Shown here: piece after piece, positions 10,776 through 20,116 of the stretch
Numbering within the stretch: position 1 is the stretch's first letter
Layout of the letters: every line of letters begins with the position of its first letter
NCBI RefSeq assembly: GCF_009467825.1
Contig: NZ_WIOK01000010.1
Location: forward strand, 124,001 to 188,000
Reading direction: 5' to 3'
Source: Cyclobacterium xiamenense
GTDB taxonomy: Bacteria > Bacteroidota > Bacteroidia > Cytophagales > Cyclobacteriaceae
DNA: 64,000 nt
Notes under the pieces: generated by a model
Seen by the model: only the letters and a program-made list of their open reading frames with translations
Database searches by the model: none
Told to the model about the DNA's origin: nothing
Translations under genes and position numbers: made by a program

Positions 10776-11258
10776 CTAAAACATCCTTCGTGCCCGCACC
10801 CAACGTCTGGACCAATAGCGGGATTGGATATTGTCCTCGGTCACTCCCAGGGAAGTGGAGGAGTGAATGAAATAAACGGTACCGCTTCGCTTTTCGGTAA
10901 TAATGCCGGCATGGGTCACTTTCCTTCGTCGTTTCCCAGTCGCAAAAAAGACCACATCCCCTTTTTTTAGCTTTCGCTTTGACACGCGCTTGCCAACGCG
11001 ACTCTGCTCTTCGGAAACCCGCGGCAAGTTGACGCCCACACTTCGGAAGGAAAGATAGACCAGGGCGGAACAGTCCATGCCGGCCCGGGTGGTTCCTCCG
11101 TACCGGTACGGGGTTCCCTGGAACGTTTTTGCCGTTTCCACAACTTTTTCGACGTGTTGTTGCCGGATTTTCCGGGTAGTGCCGCAGGAGCTGAGGAGCA
11201 GCACGGCCAATCCAACGCCGAAAATCAGGTACACGTTTCTGTTTATGCCGTTTTGCAT
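10776..11258 (-). CDS. NlpC/P60 family lipoprotein endopeptidase
   Basis: This 160-residue protein belongs to the NlpC/P60 cysteine peptidases, which cut peptidoglycan stem peptides. An N-terminal hydrophobic segment ends in the lipobox LLSSCG near residue 24, so it is a lipoprotein. The catalytic Cys is in GMDCSALVY, the His in VTHAGI, and a third polar residue lies in VYFIHSST. The length matches single-domain Spr/NlpC-type enzymes. It stands alone upstream of atpD on the same strand. It may contribute to wall turnover together with MurQ and the dipeptide epimerase, but no operon links them. Confidence 0.92.
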   Translation of the reverse strand: MQNGINRNVYLIFGVGLAVLLLSSCGTTRKIRQQHVEKVVETAKTFQGTPYRYGGTTRAGMDCSALVYLSFRSVGVNLPRVSEEQSRVGKRVSKRKLKKGDVVFFATGKRRRKVTHAGIITEKRSGTVYFIHSSTSLGVTEDNIQSRYWSRRWVRARRMF

Positions 11259-11472
11259 AGCGGATGTAACATTTGTTCAATGATAGAAAAACAGAACCGA
11301 ACTAGCAACGTTCCGTTCAGGTAAGATGCAAGGCCCCGCTAAATTACTTCGGGTCCTCCGTGTAATTTTTGACGGAATTGGTTACTTTTATTCCTTGAAG
11401 TAACGCCGATTACCCGAAATAGCCTTGCAGGTATTGCTGTTCAAATAAGAAATCAAATCCCGTTGACGGAGC

Positions 11473-11718
11473 ATGAGTAAAGATGATTTTAGAAGGCTCA
11501 CCCTTCAAAAGAAGATACAGAAATTATACACCGAAGGGACATTCGTGGTAGCCATCCGGTATTACACGTATAAGGTAAATCTATATTTGCTGGGCCGGGA
11601 ATACGTGGAAGTATTTTACAACCATAAACACGACCGAATTGATAAAATTGAATTTTTAAACCAGCGGCATTCCCGAATGAAGTTTTACCTCGATCAGATC
11701 AGCCTTACCGAGATATGA
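11473..11718 (+). CDS. Small conserved protein of unknown function
   Basis: This 81-residue cytoplasmic protein begins MSKDDFRRLTLQKK. It is rich in Lys/Arg and aromatic residues (AIRYYTYKVNLYLLG, EVFYNHKHDRIDKI) and has no signal peptide or membrane segment. It resembles short conserved Bacteroidota proteins of unknown role. It ends one base before the convergent coaE stop, so the two genes are packed tail to tail. The composition is coding-like and the start ATG is the first in frame. No function can be assigned. Confidence 0.7.
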   Translation: MSKDDFRRLTLQKKIQKLYTEGTFVVAIRYYTYKVNLYLLGREYVEVFYNHKHDRIDKIEFLNQRHSRMKFYLDQISLTEI

Positions 11719-11719
11719 T

Positions 11720-12340
11720 TCATTCGGAGAAGTTTGCTGCCCGTCGGCTAATTTCCTCATGAATTTCCAGAACTCTCGGGATGACGAGTTCTTTTTCGTC
11801 GTTGGGAAGGATGTACGTTGCGAGGCTGTTTTTTTTTGCGTCCCCCCATTGTTTTTCCATAATCTGAAGGATTTGTTGTCGGCTTCTCTGCCGATCTCGC
11901 TTCATAACCCGATCAATCCGCATCTCTTGAGGTGCTGTCACGTGAACGGTAACATCCAGTTCCCGATAGGTGCCGGTTTCAAACAACAAGGCGGCCTCCT
12001 TCAGGACGTAGTCAGCTACTTGCCTGTTTGCCCAGTCGGTAAAGTCCTGGCCTACTGCCGGATGAACCAGTTGGTTTATTTTTTCTGTTTGGGTTGGATC
12101 GGCGAACACTTTTTCGGCCAGGTAGCTGCTGTTTAGTTCGCCGGTGGCTGTGTATGCCGATTCACCAAACTGCGCTTTGATACGTTTTTTCAAAGCGGCG
12201 TTATGGGCCATGAGCCATTTGGCACGATTGTCGGCATTGTAAATGGGAACCCCAAGCAGGGAAAAAATCCTGGAAATAAGGGATTTTCCGGCACCGATGC
12301 CCCCGGTTATGCCTACCAACAGGGTTTTTTTCCTACTCAT
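11720..12340 (-). CDS. coaE: Dephospho-CoA kinase
   Basis: CoaE phosphorylates the ribose 3'-hydroxyl of dephospho-CoA, the last step of coenzyme A synthesis. The P-loop GITGGIGAGKS is at residues 10-20, and family motifs YNADNRAKWLM and VTAPQEMRIDRVMKRD are visible. The 206-residue length is typical. Its start overlaps the end of the upstream YbbR-like gene by 8 bp, placing it last in the nusB-ytxH-DUF1573-yajC-ybbR-coaE run. It converges on the small gene at 11473. Confidence 0.96.
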   Translation of the reverse strand: MSRKKTLLVGITGGIGAGKSLISRIFSLLGVPIYNADNRAKWLMAHNAALKKRIKAQFGESAYTATGELNSSYLAEKVFADPTQTEKINQLVHPAVGQDFTDWANRQVADYVLKEAALLFETGTYRELDVTVHVTAPQEMRIDRVMKRDRQRSRQQILQIMEKQWGDAKKNSLATYILPNDEKELVIPRVLEIHEEISRRAANFSE

Positions 12341-13298
12341 AGATCAGCTTGAACGTTTCCGGATCGAAGGCGATATCCCGGATGTAGTCAGGGGTTTTGT
12401 TTAGAGAAGCGGAGATCGTGCTGTCCTCCCGATTTCGGTTGTTGTAGTTCAAGACAGCGCTTAGTTCCAGTTCGTTTAGCATCTCTTGCTTGTCCTCTTG
12501 AATCAAAAAGCGGACTTCCATATCCGTGATCGCGGCATCAATCGTCACGTTTTCGGGAAAGTAGCGTTGCTGTATTTGAAGGGTTAGCTGAGTTTCTACG
12601 AAGGCAATTACTTCGAAAGATACTTGAGCCGTTTCTTCATCCAACCGTAGAAATTCTCGCTGCTCCCTACTTAGGTTGATTGGTAAAAGCCGGGAGAAGT
12701 TTTCCCGGATTTTGTCTTCACCGAACCCAAGCGGCAATTTGCCCTCCATTTGCTCAATGATAGAAATGGGGCCGGTTACCGTTACGGTTTCTGGATCAAT
12801 GGTGATCGGTGAGGCATAGGCATGGTTTTCTGCAAGGGTGTTGGCAGTGGTATCCGGAACCAATTGAATTTTTTTTGATACGATTTTATCGATTTTAAAG
12901 AAAAGTGTGTCGGGGAGGATGTCTACCAGACTGGAGGAGGCAAGGTATTCGTCCATCTGCTGCTCCAGTTCGGATGCAAGCAGGTAGGGTCTTTGGAAGG
13001 GGTCTTCAACAAAGACTTCCAGAGGCGTGACACTGATTTTGAAGTGCCGTTTGAGCAGATCCCATCCGTTTCCGTTGATTTGAATCCCCACTTCCTGGGG
13101 GATTTCTTCAACAGCCATGTAATCCGCTTCGTCGTACCGTATCTGTATGGGTTGCTTTACCGTGGTTGTGTAATTGTCTTTGTTCAGGGCGTTTAAAAGC
13201 CAAAAGGTGGTAGCCGTAACCACACAGAGGACTACCACCTTCAGATTGGATGATTTTTCAGGTTTAAGTTTCCTAAAATAATTACCAAGAGTACTCAA
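12333..13298 (-). CDS. YbbR-like domain protein
   Basis: This 321-residue protein has an N-terminal cytoplasmic tail, one transmembrane helix (residues about 20-40, VVVLCVVTATTFWLLNAL) and an extracytoplasmic region with YbbR-like beta repeats, for example ITIDPETVTVTGPISIIEQM. In Firmicutes, YbbR/CdaR proteins regulate the diadenylate cyclase CdaA. No cdaA gene is next to it here, so that role is not shown. The position between yajC and coaE is conserved in Bacteroidota. It overlaps coaE by 8 bp and follows yajC by 12 bp. Confidence 0.85.
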   Translation of the reverse strand: MSTLGNYFRKLKPEKSSNLKVVVLCVVTATTFWLLNALNKDNYTTTVKQPIQIRYDEADYMAVEEIPQEVGIQINGNGWDLLKRHFKISVTPLEVFVEDPFQRPYLLASELEQQMDEYLASSSLVDILPDTLFFKIDKIVSKKIQLVPDTTANTLAENHAYASPITIDPETVTVTGPISIIEQMEGKLPLGFGEDKIRENFSRLLPINLSREQREFLRLDEETAQVSFEVIAFVETQLTLQIQQRYFPENVTIDAAITDMEVRFLIQEDKQEMLNELELSAVLNYNNRNREDSTISASLNKTPDYIRDIAFDPETFKLIYE

Positions 13299-13310
13299 CT
13301 GTACGGATAA

Positions 13311-13631
13311 TTAATTGGCATTGGTTAATTTTTTGGTATAATCGAGCGAGAGAGCGGTTTTTTCTACTTTGAGTTTCATCCCCTTGTCCAGTTCAACGAG
13401 TACCTGATCCCCTTCCACAGCGTAAATTTTGCCATGGATTCCGCCGACGGTAACTACCTGATCTCCTTTCTTAATTTCGGAGATAAACTTGGTCGTTTCT
13501 TTCTGTTTTTTCTGTTGGGGGCGGATCATGAAGAAATACATGATCAAAATGATACTTCCGAATAGAAATACCTGACCCATGATGCCGCTACCGGCAGCAC
13601 CGTCTATTTGAAGCAATAATGAATGGTACAT
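13311..13631 (-). CDS. yajC: Preprotein translocase subunit YajC
   Basis: YajC is the small accessory subunit of the SecDF-YajC protein translocation complex. The 106-residue product has one membrane helix (GIMGQVFLFGSIILIMYFFM), then the hallmark MIRPQQKKQKE and a soluble domain with KKGDQVVTVGGIHGKIYAV. Length and motif order match the family. It lies 2 bp after the DUF1573 stop in the nusB-coaE gene run, so it is surely co-transcribed with its neighbours. No secDF gene is present in this window. Confidence 0.96.
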   Translation of the reverse strand: MYHSLLLQIDGAAGSGIMGQVFLFGSIILIMYFFMIRPQQKKQKETTKFISEIKKGDQVVTVGGIHGKIYAVEGDQVLVELDKGMKLKVEKTALSLDYTKKLTNAN

Positions 13632-13633
13632 TT

Positions 13634-14182
13634 TTATCGTTTAACAGGACCTGCAGAAGGCCCGGATGATGCAGAAGCTGTTTTTCTAGTGACATTACCT
13701 TTTAAACGCAAACGGGTCACGTTCGGAGAGGTATTGGCCTGTATGGTGACGGTTGGGCTTTGAACGCCTGACTTTCCAGTAGAATTAAAGACGACTTTCA
13801 CAAATCCTTCTTCTCCGGGCTTAATGGGCGTCTTGGTCCACTCAGGGCTGGTGCAACCACAGGAAGCCTGTATGTTGGAAATCACCAGGGGTGCCTGTCC
13901 CGAATTTTCAAAGGTAAAGAGTTTTTCTACGACTTCTCCCTCCTGAATGGTGCCAAAATCAAATACTTCCTCCTCAAATGCAAACGCTCCCATGGACGAT
14001 GGGTCCGACGCTTGTATGTTTTGCGCATTGGCAGGTGTGACTACCTGATTCTGCTCCAATTGGGAGATTTTCTGTTCCAGCGCCTTGATTCGATCGTCTT
14101 TATCCCCGCCTCCCTGGCTGCAGGCTCCGGTAAGTAATAGCGATATGCCCAGTATCCAAACCGTGGTTTTAGAATAATTCAT
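13634..14182 (-). CDS. DUF1573 lipoprotein
   Basis: This is a 182-residue lipoprotein from the ATG at 14182, which starts a clean signal (lipobox LLTGACSQ). The longer in-frame start at 14230 would overlap the ytxH-like gene and lacks a signal. After a short coiled-coil region (DRIKALEQKISQLEQNQ) comes an Ig-like DUF1573 domain with FDFGTIQEGE and the conserved SCGCTSPEW motif near residue 110. The domain is widespread in Bacteroidota and its function is not established. Its place next to yajC is conserved. Confidence 0.88.
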   Translation of the reverse strand: MNYSKTTVWILGISLLLTGACSQGGGDKDDRIKALEQKISQLEQNQVVTPANAQNIQASDPSSMGAFAFEEEVFDFGTIQEGEVVEKLFTFENSGQAPLVISNIQASCGCTSPEWTKTPIKPGEEGFVKVVFNSTGKSGVQSPTVTIQANTSPNVTRLRLKGNVTRKTASASSGPSAGPVKR

Positions 14183-14195
14183 AAGATTAACTGAT

Positions 14196-14504
14196 TTAGT
14201 TATTGTTGTTTTCTTTATTGATTTGGTCAATTAGCTTGTTGACATCATTGAGAAGATTTTCCGCCTTGGATTTCGCCTCGGTGATGACTTTGTCTCCTTC
14301 AGACTTTGCCAAATTATCCGGCAAGTTCTTCCCCTCCATCAAATCTTCAATTAGATCCTCCAGTTCGTTGCGGTACTTTCCCAATCGATAGGAAAGCTTG
14401 TCTCTGGTATTATTGCCTGAATCAGGTGCGAAAAGCACGCCCATAACTGCTCCCAATCCTGCCCCTAAAGCAAAAACGAATAGTGAATTACTTTTTTTAC
14501 CCAT
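14196..14504 (-). CDS. YtxH domain protein
   Basis: This 102-residue protein has an N-terminal glycine-rich hydrophobic helix (FVFALGAGLGAVMGVLFAPDSG) with the GxxAPxSG-type turn typical of YtxH proteins. A long charged amphipathic helix follows (DKLSYRLGKYRNELEDLIEDL). Such proteins are small membrane-associated, often stress-linked proteins of uncertain role. It sits 8 bp after nusB and 13 bp before the DUF1573 gene, so it belongs to the same transcription unit. Confidence 0.85.
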   Translation of the reverse strand: MGKKSNSLFVFALGAGLGAVMGVLFAPDSGNNTRDKLSYRLGKYRNELEDLIEDLMEGKNLPDNLAKSEGDKVITEAKSKAENLLNDVNKLIDQINKENNNN

Positions 14505-14512
14505 TATCTCTG

Positions 14513-15697
14513 TTATTTATTGTCAATAAGTCCTCTTCCACTTTTACGGATTTTTCCCTTTTCGGTTAATTCTTTTGATAAGGTGTCGAGCAGCCCGTTT
14601 ACAAACTGCTTGCTTTTGGGCGTACTGTAGGTTTTGGAAATATCGATGTATTCATTTATCGAAACCTTCGTCGGAATACTGGGGAAATTAACCATTTCCG
14701 TTAAAGCCATGATCAGTATTACCCGATCCGTCAATGCGATCCTTTCCACATCCCAGTTTTTGGTTTTCTGGGCAATTAAGGAACTGAATTCATCCTCGGA
14801 AGCTATGGTCAAGTTATATATATTTTGGAAGAATTCCTTATCCTCCTCCCAGTTTAATGCCAACTCCGGTAGGATCTCATCCGTATTCTCTTCGTCCCCT
14901 GTCAGATTTTTTATCACTTTTGATGCCAAACTTCTGACTATGGACTTATTTTCCGACCAATTCAAGTCCTTGTCTTGAAAAAAACTGATTACCGCTTCGC
15001 TTTTGAACAATACCTTTTTTAACAAAGATTGAAGAATTTCTTTGTCCTCCTCAAAGGAAGGGTTTTCGATACCAATGTATCGCTGGTAGTCCTCGTTTGG
15101 CTTTACCAACTCCCGAAACCACTCCTTAATCTCGAGCTCCAGATCCTGCCCATTTACCTGAAACCGGTTGCATTCCCGCCGAAAACCGTGGTTTTCACCG
15201 ATGATTTGGAGGGCTTTGTTTGCGCCAAGGTTGTGTACGGACTCCGGTTGTACCAGCGGCTGCGCCTCGTATTTTCTTTTTTTGCCTTTCTCGTTTCGAA
15301 CGTGGGCGCCGAAATCAACCAACATATGAATGGCGTATATGTACAGACCCGGGATGTTTTCCACGGAAGTAAGCATGTTTTGCTTCAAAAAATCCTTGTC
15401 TTTTTTGTTGTACTTGTGAAAAAGATCCATTGCCTTGATGGCCGTGTGCTTGATCTTCTCGCTGCTTTCTTCTCCCGTTTGCCAGGTACCTTGTTGCAGG
15501 TTTGCCAAAAAAAGCTGCACACACCGCTCCGCATCTCGTTTTAACTGTCCCTTGTCCTGAACCTCCATTGTGTTGAGGTCCGGCAAAAAGGCCTCCCGGA
15601 TGTAGTCTTGAGCCAGGTTTGCGTTGCTGTACTTGCACTGTTGATACGCATACAAGGTCTGAAATGCTTTGACTCTTAGGATTCTTCTGTTTACCAT
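14513..15697 (-). CDS. nusB: Transcription antitermination factor NusB, long form
   Basis: NusB binds boxA RNA with NusE in rRNA antitermination. The C-terminal part is a clear NusB domain (VERIALTDRVILIMALTEM, PTKVSINEYIDISKTYS, KQFVNGLLDTL). The 394-residue protein is much longer than the roughly 140-residue enterobacterial form. The N-terminus starts MVNRRILRVKAFQTLYAYQ, itself NusB-like, and a long helical insertion lies between. This extended architecture is the norm in Cytophagales, so it is not a fusion artefact. It is the first gene of the run leading to coaE. Confidence 0.93.
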   Translation of the reverse strand: MVNRRILRVKAFQTLYAYQQCKYSNANLAQDYIREAFLPDLNTMEVQDKGQLKRDAERCVQLFLANLQQGTWQTGEESSEKIKHTAIKAMDLFHKYNKKDKDFLKQNMLTSVENIPGLYIYAIHMLVDFGAHVRNEKGKKRKYEAQPLVQPESVHNLGANKALQIIGENHGFRRECNRFQVNGQDLELEIKEWFRELVKPNEDYQRYIGIENPSFEEDKEILQSLLKKVLFKSEAVISFFQDKDLNWSENKSIVRSLASKVIKNLTGDEENTDEILPELALNWEEDKEFFQNIYNLTIASEDEFSSLIAQKTKNWDVERIALTDRVILIMALTEMVNFPSIPTKVSINEYIDISKTYSTPKSKQFVNGLLDTLSKELTEKGKIRKSGRGLIDNK

Positions 15698-16282
15698 TAA
15701 GCGAAATTAAAGAACGTGATGGGTTGACCCCTGAAATGATGCTCCGGTGCAGGCATGCCTGTTAAAATGAAAATTTCTGCAAATTAGTAAATGTCCCCGC
15801 AACGGGCAAATTTATCGGTTCATTCGGTATGGAAATAAATTTTCGGACGGGCGTACATAGTTTAGTGGTGCCGGAAAGCGCACGCAATCAACGACCCAAT
15901 TCTGTGCTGCTTCGGGAAGTAAGCTTTTTCGTAACGCCCACCATCCCCAAATGGCAGACAGGCAGTATATTTTAATAGGCCCAAACCTTATTCAGGCGTT
16001 GGTTTGCATAAAGACGCAGCACGGTTTCCGCGTCGCGGATTCATCGGATACCAAATCACCTGTTCACGCCTCAGACTTTCGCTTTTCAGGGAAACCCGGA
16101 AAGGAAGCCGTTTTCTATTCTTTTGCCTCCGACCATTGAACTTTGGCGTTCGGAAAATGTTATCTTTGAGCGCAGGTTTGCATTTTTGTGGAAAGACAAA
16201 ATTAATCCAATTTTGGAACAGTCAAATGTGAAATACCTGAAATAACATGGAAGAATACACCACTTAAATTCATTTTTATTTT
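15698..16282. other. Intergenic region, about 585 bp, divergent promoters
   Basis: This region separates nusB (minus) from the ABC exporter (plus). It holds a promoter-like TATCTTTG box at 16161-16168. Two overlapping short frames on the plus strand (15951-16139, 16004-16231) have no recognisable motif, and I do not call them genes. Confidence 0.5.
16161..16168 (+). promoter_or_regulatory. Candidate -7 box for the ABC exporter
   Basis: TATCTTTG matches the Bacteroidota TAnnTTTG -7 element. An upstream TTG lies about 22 nt away and a TTTG 15 nt away, so the -33 spacing is not ideal. The transcript would have a leader of about 110 nt before the GTG start at 16283. Confidence 0.4.
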
Positions 16283-18076
16283 GTGAAGGCCCTTTGGAGA
16301 TTAAATAAGCACTTATACAACTACAAGTGGTACCTTTTTTGGGGAATACTGTTTACATTCATTTCCAACATCTTTGTCATTATCCCGGCTCAACTGGTGC
16401 GAATTGCCATTGATTATGTGGTGGAAAGCTTTTCCTATTACCAACTGTACGAAGAAGGAAGCGTGGTCCGGGATCTGGCACGGTCGGTTTTTTTGAAGTA
16501 CATACTTGTTTTCGGGCTGCTAATTCTTGCGATGGCTTTGCTGCGGGGCTTGTTTTTGTTTTTGATTCGGCAAACCATCATTGCCATGTCCCGGCTTATT
16601 GAATACGACTTGAAAAACGAAATATACCGGCATTATCAAAGCCTTCCGCTGGCTTTTTTCCGGCAAAATAGCACCGGGGACCTCATGGCCCGAATCACCG
16701 AAGACGTGTCTAAAGTCCGGATGTACCTTGGGCCGGCCCTCATGTATGGGATCAATTTATTGATTTTGTTTCCAATGGTTATCGGGTACATGTTTACCGT
16801 AAACGTACCCCTGACTTTGTACTCGCTGATGCCCCTTCCAGTGTTATCGCTCAGCATTTACCTGGTCAACAACATGATCAACGAACGTTCCGAAAAAATT
16901 CAACGGAGCATGTCGGGGCTGAGTACCTTCGTTCAGGAGGCTTTTTCGGGTATCCGCGTTATCAAATCTTTCGTAAGGGAATCGGACAGTGCCCGGCAGT
17001 TTGAAAAAGCCAGTGAAGACTACAAGGAAAAATCCATTTCCCTCACCCGCGTGCAATCCCTGTTTTTTCCCTTGATTTTGGCGCTGATTGGTCTGAGTAC
17101 CATTATCACCGTCTATGTGGGAGGGATACAGGTAATCGAAGGAGCCATCGGCTACGGCGTAATTGCCGAGTTTATCCTGTATGTCAACATGCTCACCTGG
17201 CCGGTGACTTCCCTGGGCTGGGTGACCAGCATCGTGCAGCGCGCCGCAGCTTCCCAAACGCGGATCAACGAATTTTTGGACCAGAAAAACGACATCCTCA
17301 GTACCGAAAATATCGTTCGGGACATCGAAGGAAGCATCAAGGTGGAAAACCTTTCCTTTGTCTATCCGGATTCGGGAATACGGGCACTAGATGACGTAAG
17401 TTTTGACATCGCTGCCGGTCAGTCCCTGGCGATTATAGGCACCACCGGATCGGGCAAGTCTACCATCGCTAACTTGCTGATGCGTATGTATGACGCTACC
17501 TCCGGGAGGATTTTAATTGACGATACCGATATCCGAGCGTACGACATTGCCCACCTCCGCGAACAAATCGGATACGTTCCCCAGGACGTTTTCCTTTTTA
17601 GCGATAGCATTACGAACAATATAGGCTTTGGCCTCGGAAAAGAACTGGATGTCATTCGGATCGAGCAGGCTGCCAAAGATGCGGATGTTTACCAGAATAT
17701 CGTGGACTTTCCAAAAGGCTTTGATACCCGGCTGGGAGAAAGAGGAATCACCCTTTCCGGTGGGCAAAAACAACGGGTCTCTATTGCCAGAGCCATTGCC
17801 AAGTCACCTAGAATTTTATTGCTGGATGATTGCTTGTCCGCGGTGGACACCAAAACGGAAAATGCCATCCTGAATGCGCTCGAAAAAATCATGAAAGGCA
17901 GGACCTCTATTATCATCTCCCACCGGGTTTCCTCTGCAAAGCTGGCCGACCAGATCATCGTGCTGAACGACGGAATGATGGTAGAAAACGGAACCCATGA
18001 GGACCTGATGCTGGCCAAAGGTACCTATGCCGAGTTGTATGAGAAGCAAACCCAGCAGGCGGGCGAGGTGGAGTGA
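16283..18076 (+). CDS. ABC exporter, fused membrane and ATPase domains (MsbA-like)
   Basis: This 597-residue half transporter joins a six-helix ABC membrane domain (residues about 20-310) to an ATPase domain (about 345-590). Walker A is GTTGSGKST near residue 390, the signature is LSGGQKQR near 492, and Walker B is RILLLDDCLSAVD. It should work as an inner-membrane homodimer or heterodimer exporting a lipid, peptide or drug, and the cargo cannot be read from the sequence. The start appears to be GTG, giving MKALWRLNKHLYNY. It is alone in its unit and converges on the outer-membrane protein gene 15 bp away. Confidence 0.92.
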   Translation: MKALWRLNKHLYNYKWYLFWGILFTFISNIFVIIPAQLVRIAIDYVVESFSYYQLYEEGSVVRDLARSVFLKYILVFGLLILAMALLRGLFLFLIRQTIIAMSRLIEYDLKNEIYRHYQSLPLAFFRQNSTGDLMARITEDVSKVRMYLGPALMYGINLLILFPMVIGYMFTVNVPLTLYSLMPLPVLSLSIYLVNNMINERSEKIQRSMSGLSTFVQEAFSGIRVIKSFVRESDSARQFEKASEDYKEKSISLTRVQSLFFPLILALIGLSTIITVYVGGIQVIEGAIGYGVIAEFILYVNMLTWPVTSLGWVTSIVQRAAASQTRINEFLDQKNDILSTENIVRDIEGSIKVENLSFVYPDSGIRALDDVSFDIAAGQSLAIIGTTGSGKSTIANLLMRMYDATSGRILIDDTDIRAYDIAHLREQIGYVPQDVFLFSDSITNNIGFGLGKELDVIRIEQAAKDADVYQNIVDFPKGFDTRLGERGITLSGGQKQRVSIARAIAKSPRILLLDDCLSAVDTKTENAILNALEKIMKGRTSIIISHRVSSAKLADQIIVLNDGMMVENGTHEDLMLAKGTYAELYEKQTQQAGEVE

Positions 18077-18091
18077 GTACCTTTACCATGG

Positions 18092-18838
18092 CTATAGTTG
18101 AATATAAATACCAGCTACAGCAAATTGAACCAACGTAAAGTTATACACTTCATCCACATTGGCCCCTCCTTCCAGAAAACGATAACCGGCTTTAATGTCC
18201 ATACGATCCGTAACAGGTAATCGGGTCCCTAGAAACAGGTCAAATGCTCTTCCCGGGCCTCCTGCCAGTCCGTCTCCTTCGAAGTAAAGGAACGTTTCTC
18301 CTCCAAAATCATAGGAGGTATACAGATGCAATAGGGGTACAAAGCCGAGGTCGTCTTTTTTGTCACGTAATCCCTGATCATTGGCGAGACGGACCCGCGC
18401 ATCCCGGATTTTGGCAGTAAAACCAACACCAACAAGCCAATTTCCTGAACTAATAATGTCTCTCCGGTAGGTCAATCTGTAGCTATTGAATTGATAATAG
18501 CCATCCAAAGCCTCTCCCTGACTAAAAACACTGGATTGGAAGTTGATATCATTGGCGGCATTTCCATGATAATTGATCCCAAGAGGGGCATAAAGGGCAA
18601 ACAGATGGTTCTTGTCATTGAAGCGATAGCCCAACCGTATTCTTAATGGGATGACGGGTCCTTCCGTTTCGAAATCTTCCTGAAAACTAAATAAAGTTCC
18701 CATTTTATTGGGAATTCGTACATCGTTGTATCCGGGGAAGGCCAGTCCGGACTCGACATCTATTGTGACCTGAGCCCAGGAATGGCTGCCCACTAAAAAT
18801 AGACACATGGTCAAGGGTAAAACGAATAATCGAACCAT
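18092..18838 (-). CDS. Outer-membrane beta-barrel protein, unknown role
   Basis: This 248-residue protein has a signal peptide ending near SHSWAQ. Alternating hydrophobic/polar strands follow (IPLRIRLGYRF, SYRLTYRRDII, TFLYFEGDGLAGG, MDIKAGYRFLEGG) and an ending typical of outer-membrane barrels. It resembles lipid-exposed beta-barrel proteins found widely in marine Bacteroidota without assigned function. It is a single-gene unit converging on the ABC exporter. Nothing in the sequence shows a substrate. Confidence 0.7.
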   Translation of the reverse strand: MVRLFVLPLTMCLFLVGSHSWAQVTIDVESGLAFPGYNDVRIPNKMGTLFSFQEDFETEGPVIPLRIRLGYRFNDKNHLFALYAPLGINYHGNAANDINFQSSVFSQGEALDGYYQFNSYRLTYRRDIISSGNWLVGVGFTAKIRDARVRLANDQGLRDKKDDLGFVPLLHLYTSYDFGGETFLYFEGDGLAGGPGRAFDLFLGTRLPVTDRMDIKAGYRFLEGGANVDEVYNFTLVQFAVAGIYIQL

Positions 18839-19037
18839 TAATTTATGTGTTTTTAGGATTGTACTTTGTGACGTAGGAACAAGTATTGTGCCTATCCAAG
18901 ATCGGGGTACTTTTTTACCAGGCTGAATTTCACGCTATCCCAAGGCCCAGCCAATACCTGGAAAAACAATCCTGTTATGGAGGAAGCGTAACCAAAACGG
19001 TAGAAAAATCCCGCTAAGTAGGCTGGGGGCCACTTAT

Positions 19038-20102
19038 TCAGCTTTGGCTATCAGAAAGACTTTTCAACGTCTGAATCAATTCCGCCAGGTCTTTCCGCTC
19101 GTGCCAGGCAGACAGTACAATTCGGTTTACTGCCGGGCTATCCGGCAGCGGGTAAGGAAAAGAAGATAGAATAAACCCTTTTTGATGCAATTGCTCCACC
19201 CAGGACTCCGTTTCAAAGGAAATAACCGGATAGGTAGGCAGAAATTTTAACCGTTCCAGTCCCTCCAGTGCGGATGCCATAAACTGCAAATTATCCTTTA
19301 GCTTCAGCTGCTGCTTGAGGTAATAGCCCTGCCCGTCCAAAAATGCGCTCAAAAATGCCGGTGCAGGAGGAGAGGAGGTGCGGTAAATGGGGTTTTCCCG
19401 GACCAGACGTGTCAGCGAGGTGTTTCCAAGGATGATGCCTGCCGGAAGTGCCAGTGCCTTGCCTAGCGAACCCGAGACCATTACTTCGACCGGAAGGTGC
19501 TTCCAATGCGCATAGGTACCAAAAATACCTTTCCCCAACAGACCAAACGCATGGCTGTCATCAATGAGCAGGTAGTATTTATTGGCAAGAGATAGCTTTT
19601 TGGTCCATTCGAAATCATGAATCTCAGGAATAAGGGGATTTACGGCATTGGATAGCAATAGGATTTTTTGTCCCATTAGTTCCTGAGACTTGGCAATGCA
19701 TTTTTCTTGCCATTGGTTGTGAGTAAGGCCAATAGGCTGCTGACTTTCGAAGGTGATGGCCGGATGGGTATCGGGAGCCGTCCAGGTCAGATCTGCAAGT
19801 GGTCTAAGCGTGTTAACGGCAAGTTGCCCTGCCATGTATCCGCTACTCAGGAGCACCGCCTCAGCAGCTTCGGCGCCTGCCGCAAATTGGGCTTCAAATG
19901 CCTCATATAGGGACAATTGCACATTGCTATTCCGGCTGGAACCATGATTGGGGCCATATTTAAGGATCCCCCGGATCAAAAGCTCCTTAAACTCAGGTAG
20001 GGTACCCATTCCCAAATAGGAGGTACCACTAAAATGCAGGTAGTCTTTGCCCTGATAGGTAATGGTTCTTCCAAGCTGAGAAGTAGGATAAGTATGACTC
20101 AT
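19038..20102 (-). CDS. PLP-dependent aminotransferase of the BioF/KBL (alpha-oxoamine synthase-like) group
   Basis: This 354-residue fold-type I PLP enzyme resembles 8-amino-7-oxononanoate synthase. The N-terminal YLHFSGTSYLGM and KYGPNHGSSRNSN segments match the substrate/PLP site of the group. IDDSHAFGLLG provides the Asp-His pair that holds PLP, and SGSLGKALALPAG carries the Schiff-base lysine. It follows the dipeptide epimerase by 14 bp in the same direction. No other biotin genes are nearby, so BioF function is doubtful. A role in processing amino acids released from peptides is an inference from context. Confidence 0.8.
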   Translation of the reverse strand: MSHTYPTSQLGRTITYQGKDYLHFSGTSYLGMGTLPEFKELLIRGILKYGPNHGSSRNSNVQLSLYEAFEAQFAAGAEAAEAVLLSSGYMAGQLAVNTLRPLADLTWTAPDTHPAITFESQQPIGLTHNQWQEKCIAKSQELMGQKILLLSNAVNPLIPEIHDFEWTKKLSLANKYYLLIDDSHAFGLLGKGIFGTYAHWKHLPVEVMVSGSLGKALALPAGIILGNTSLTRLVRENPIYRTSSPPAPAFLSAFLDGQGYYLKQQLKLKDNLQFMASALEGLERLKFLPTYPVISFETESWVEQLHQKGFILSSFPYPLPDSPAVNRIVLSAWHERKDLAELIQTLKSLSDSQS

Positions 20103-20116
20103 TGTGATAACGGGCT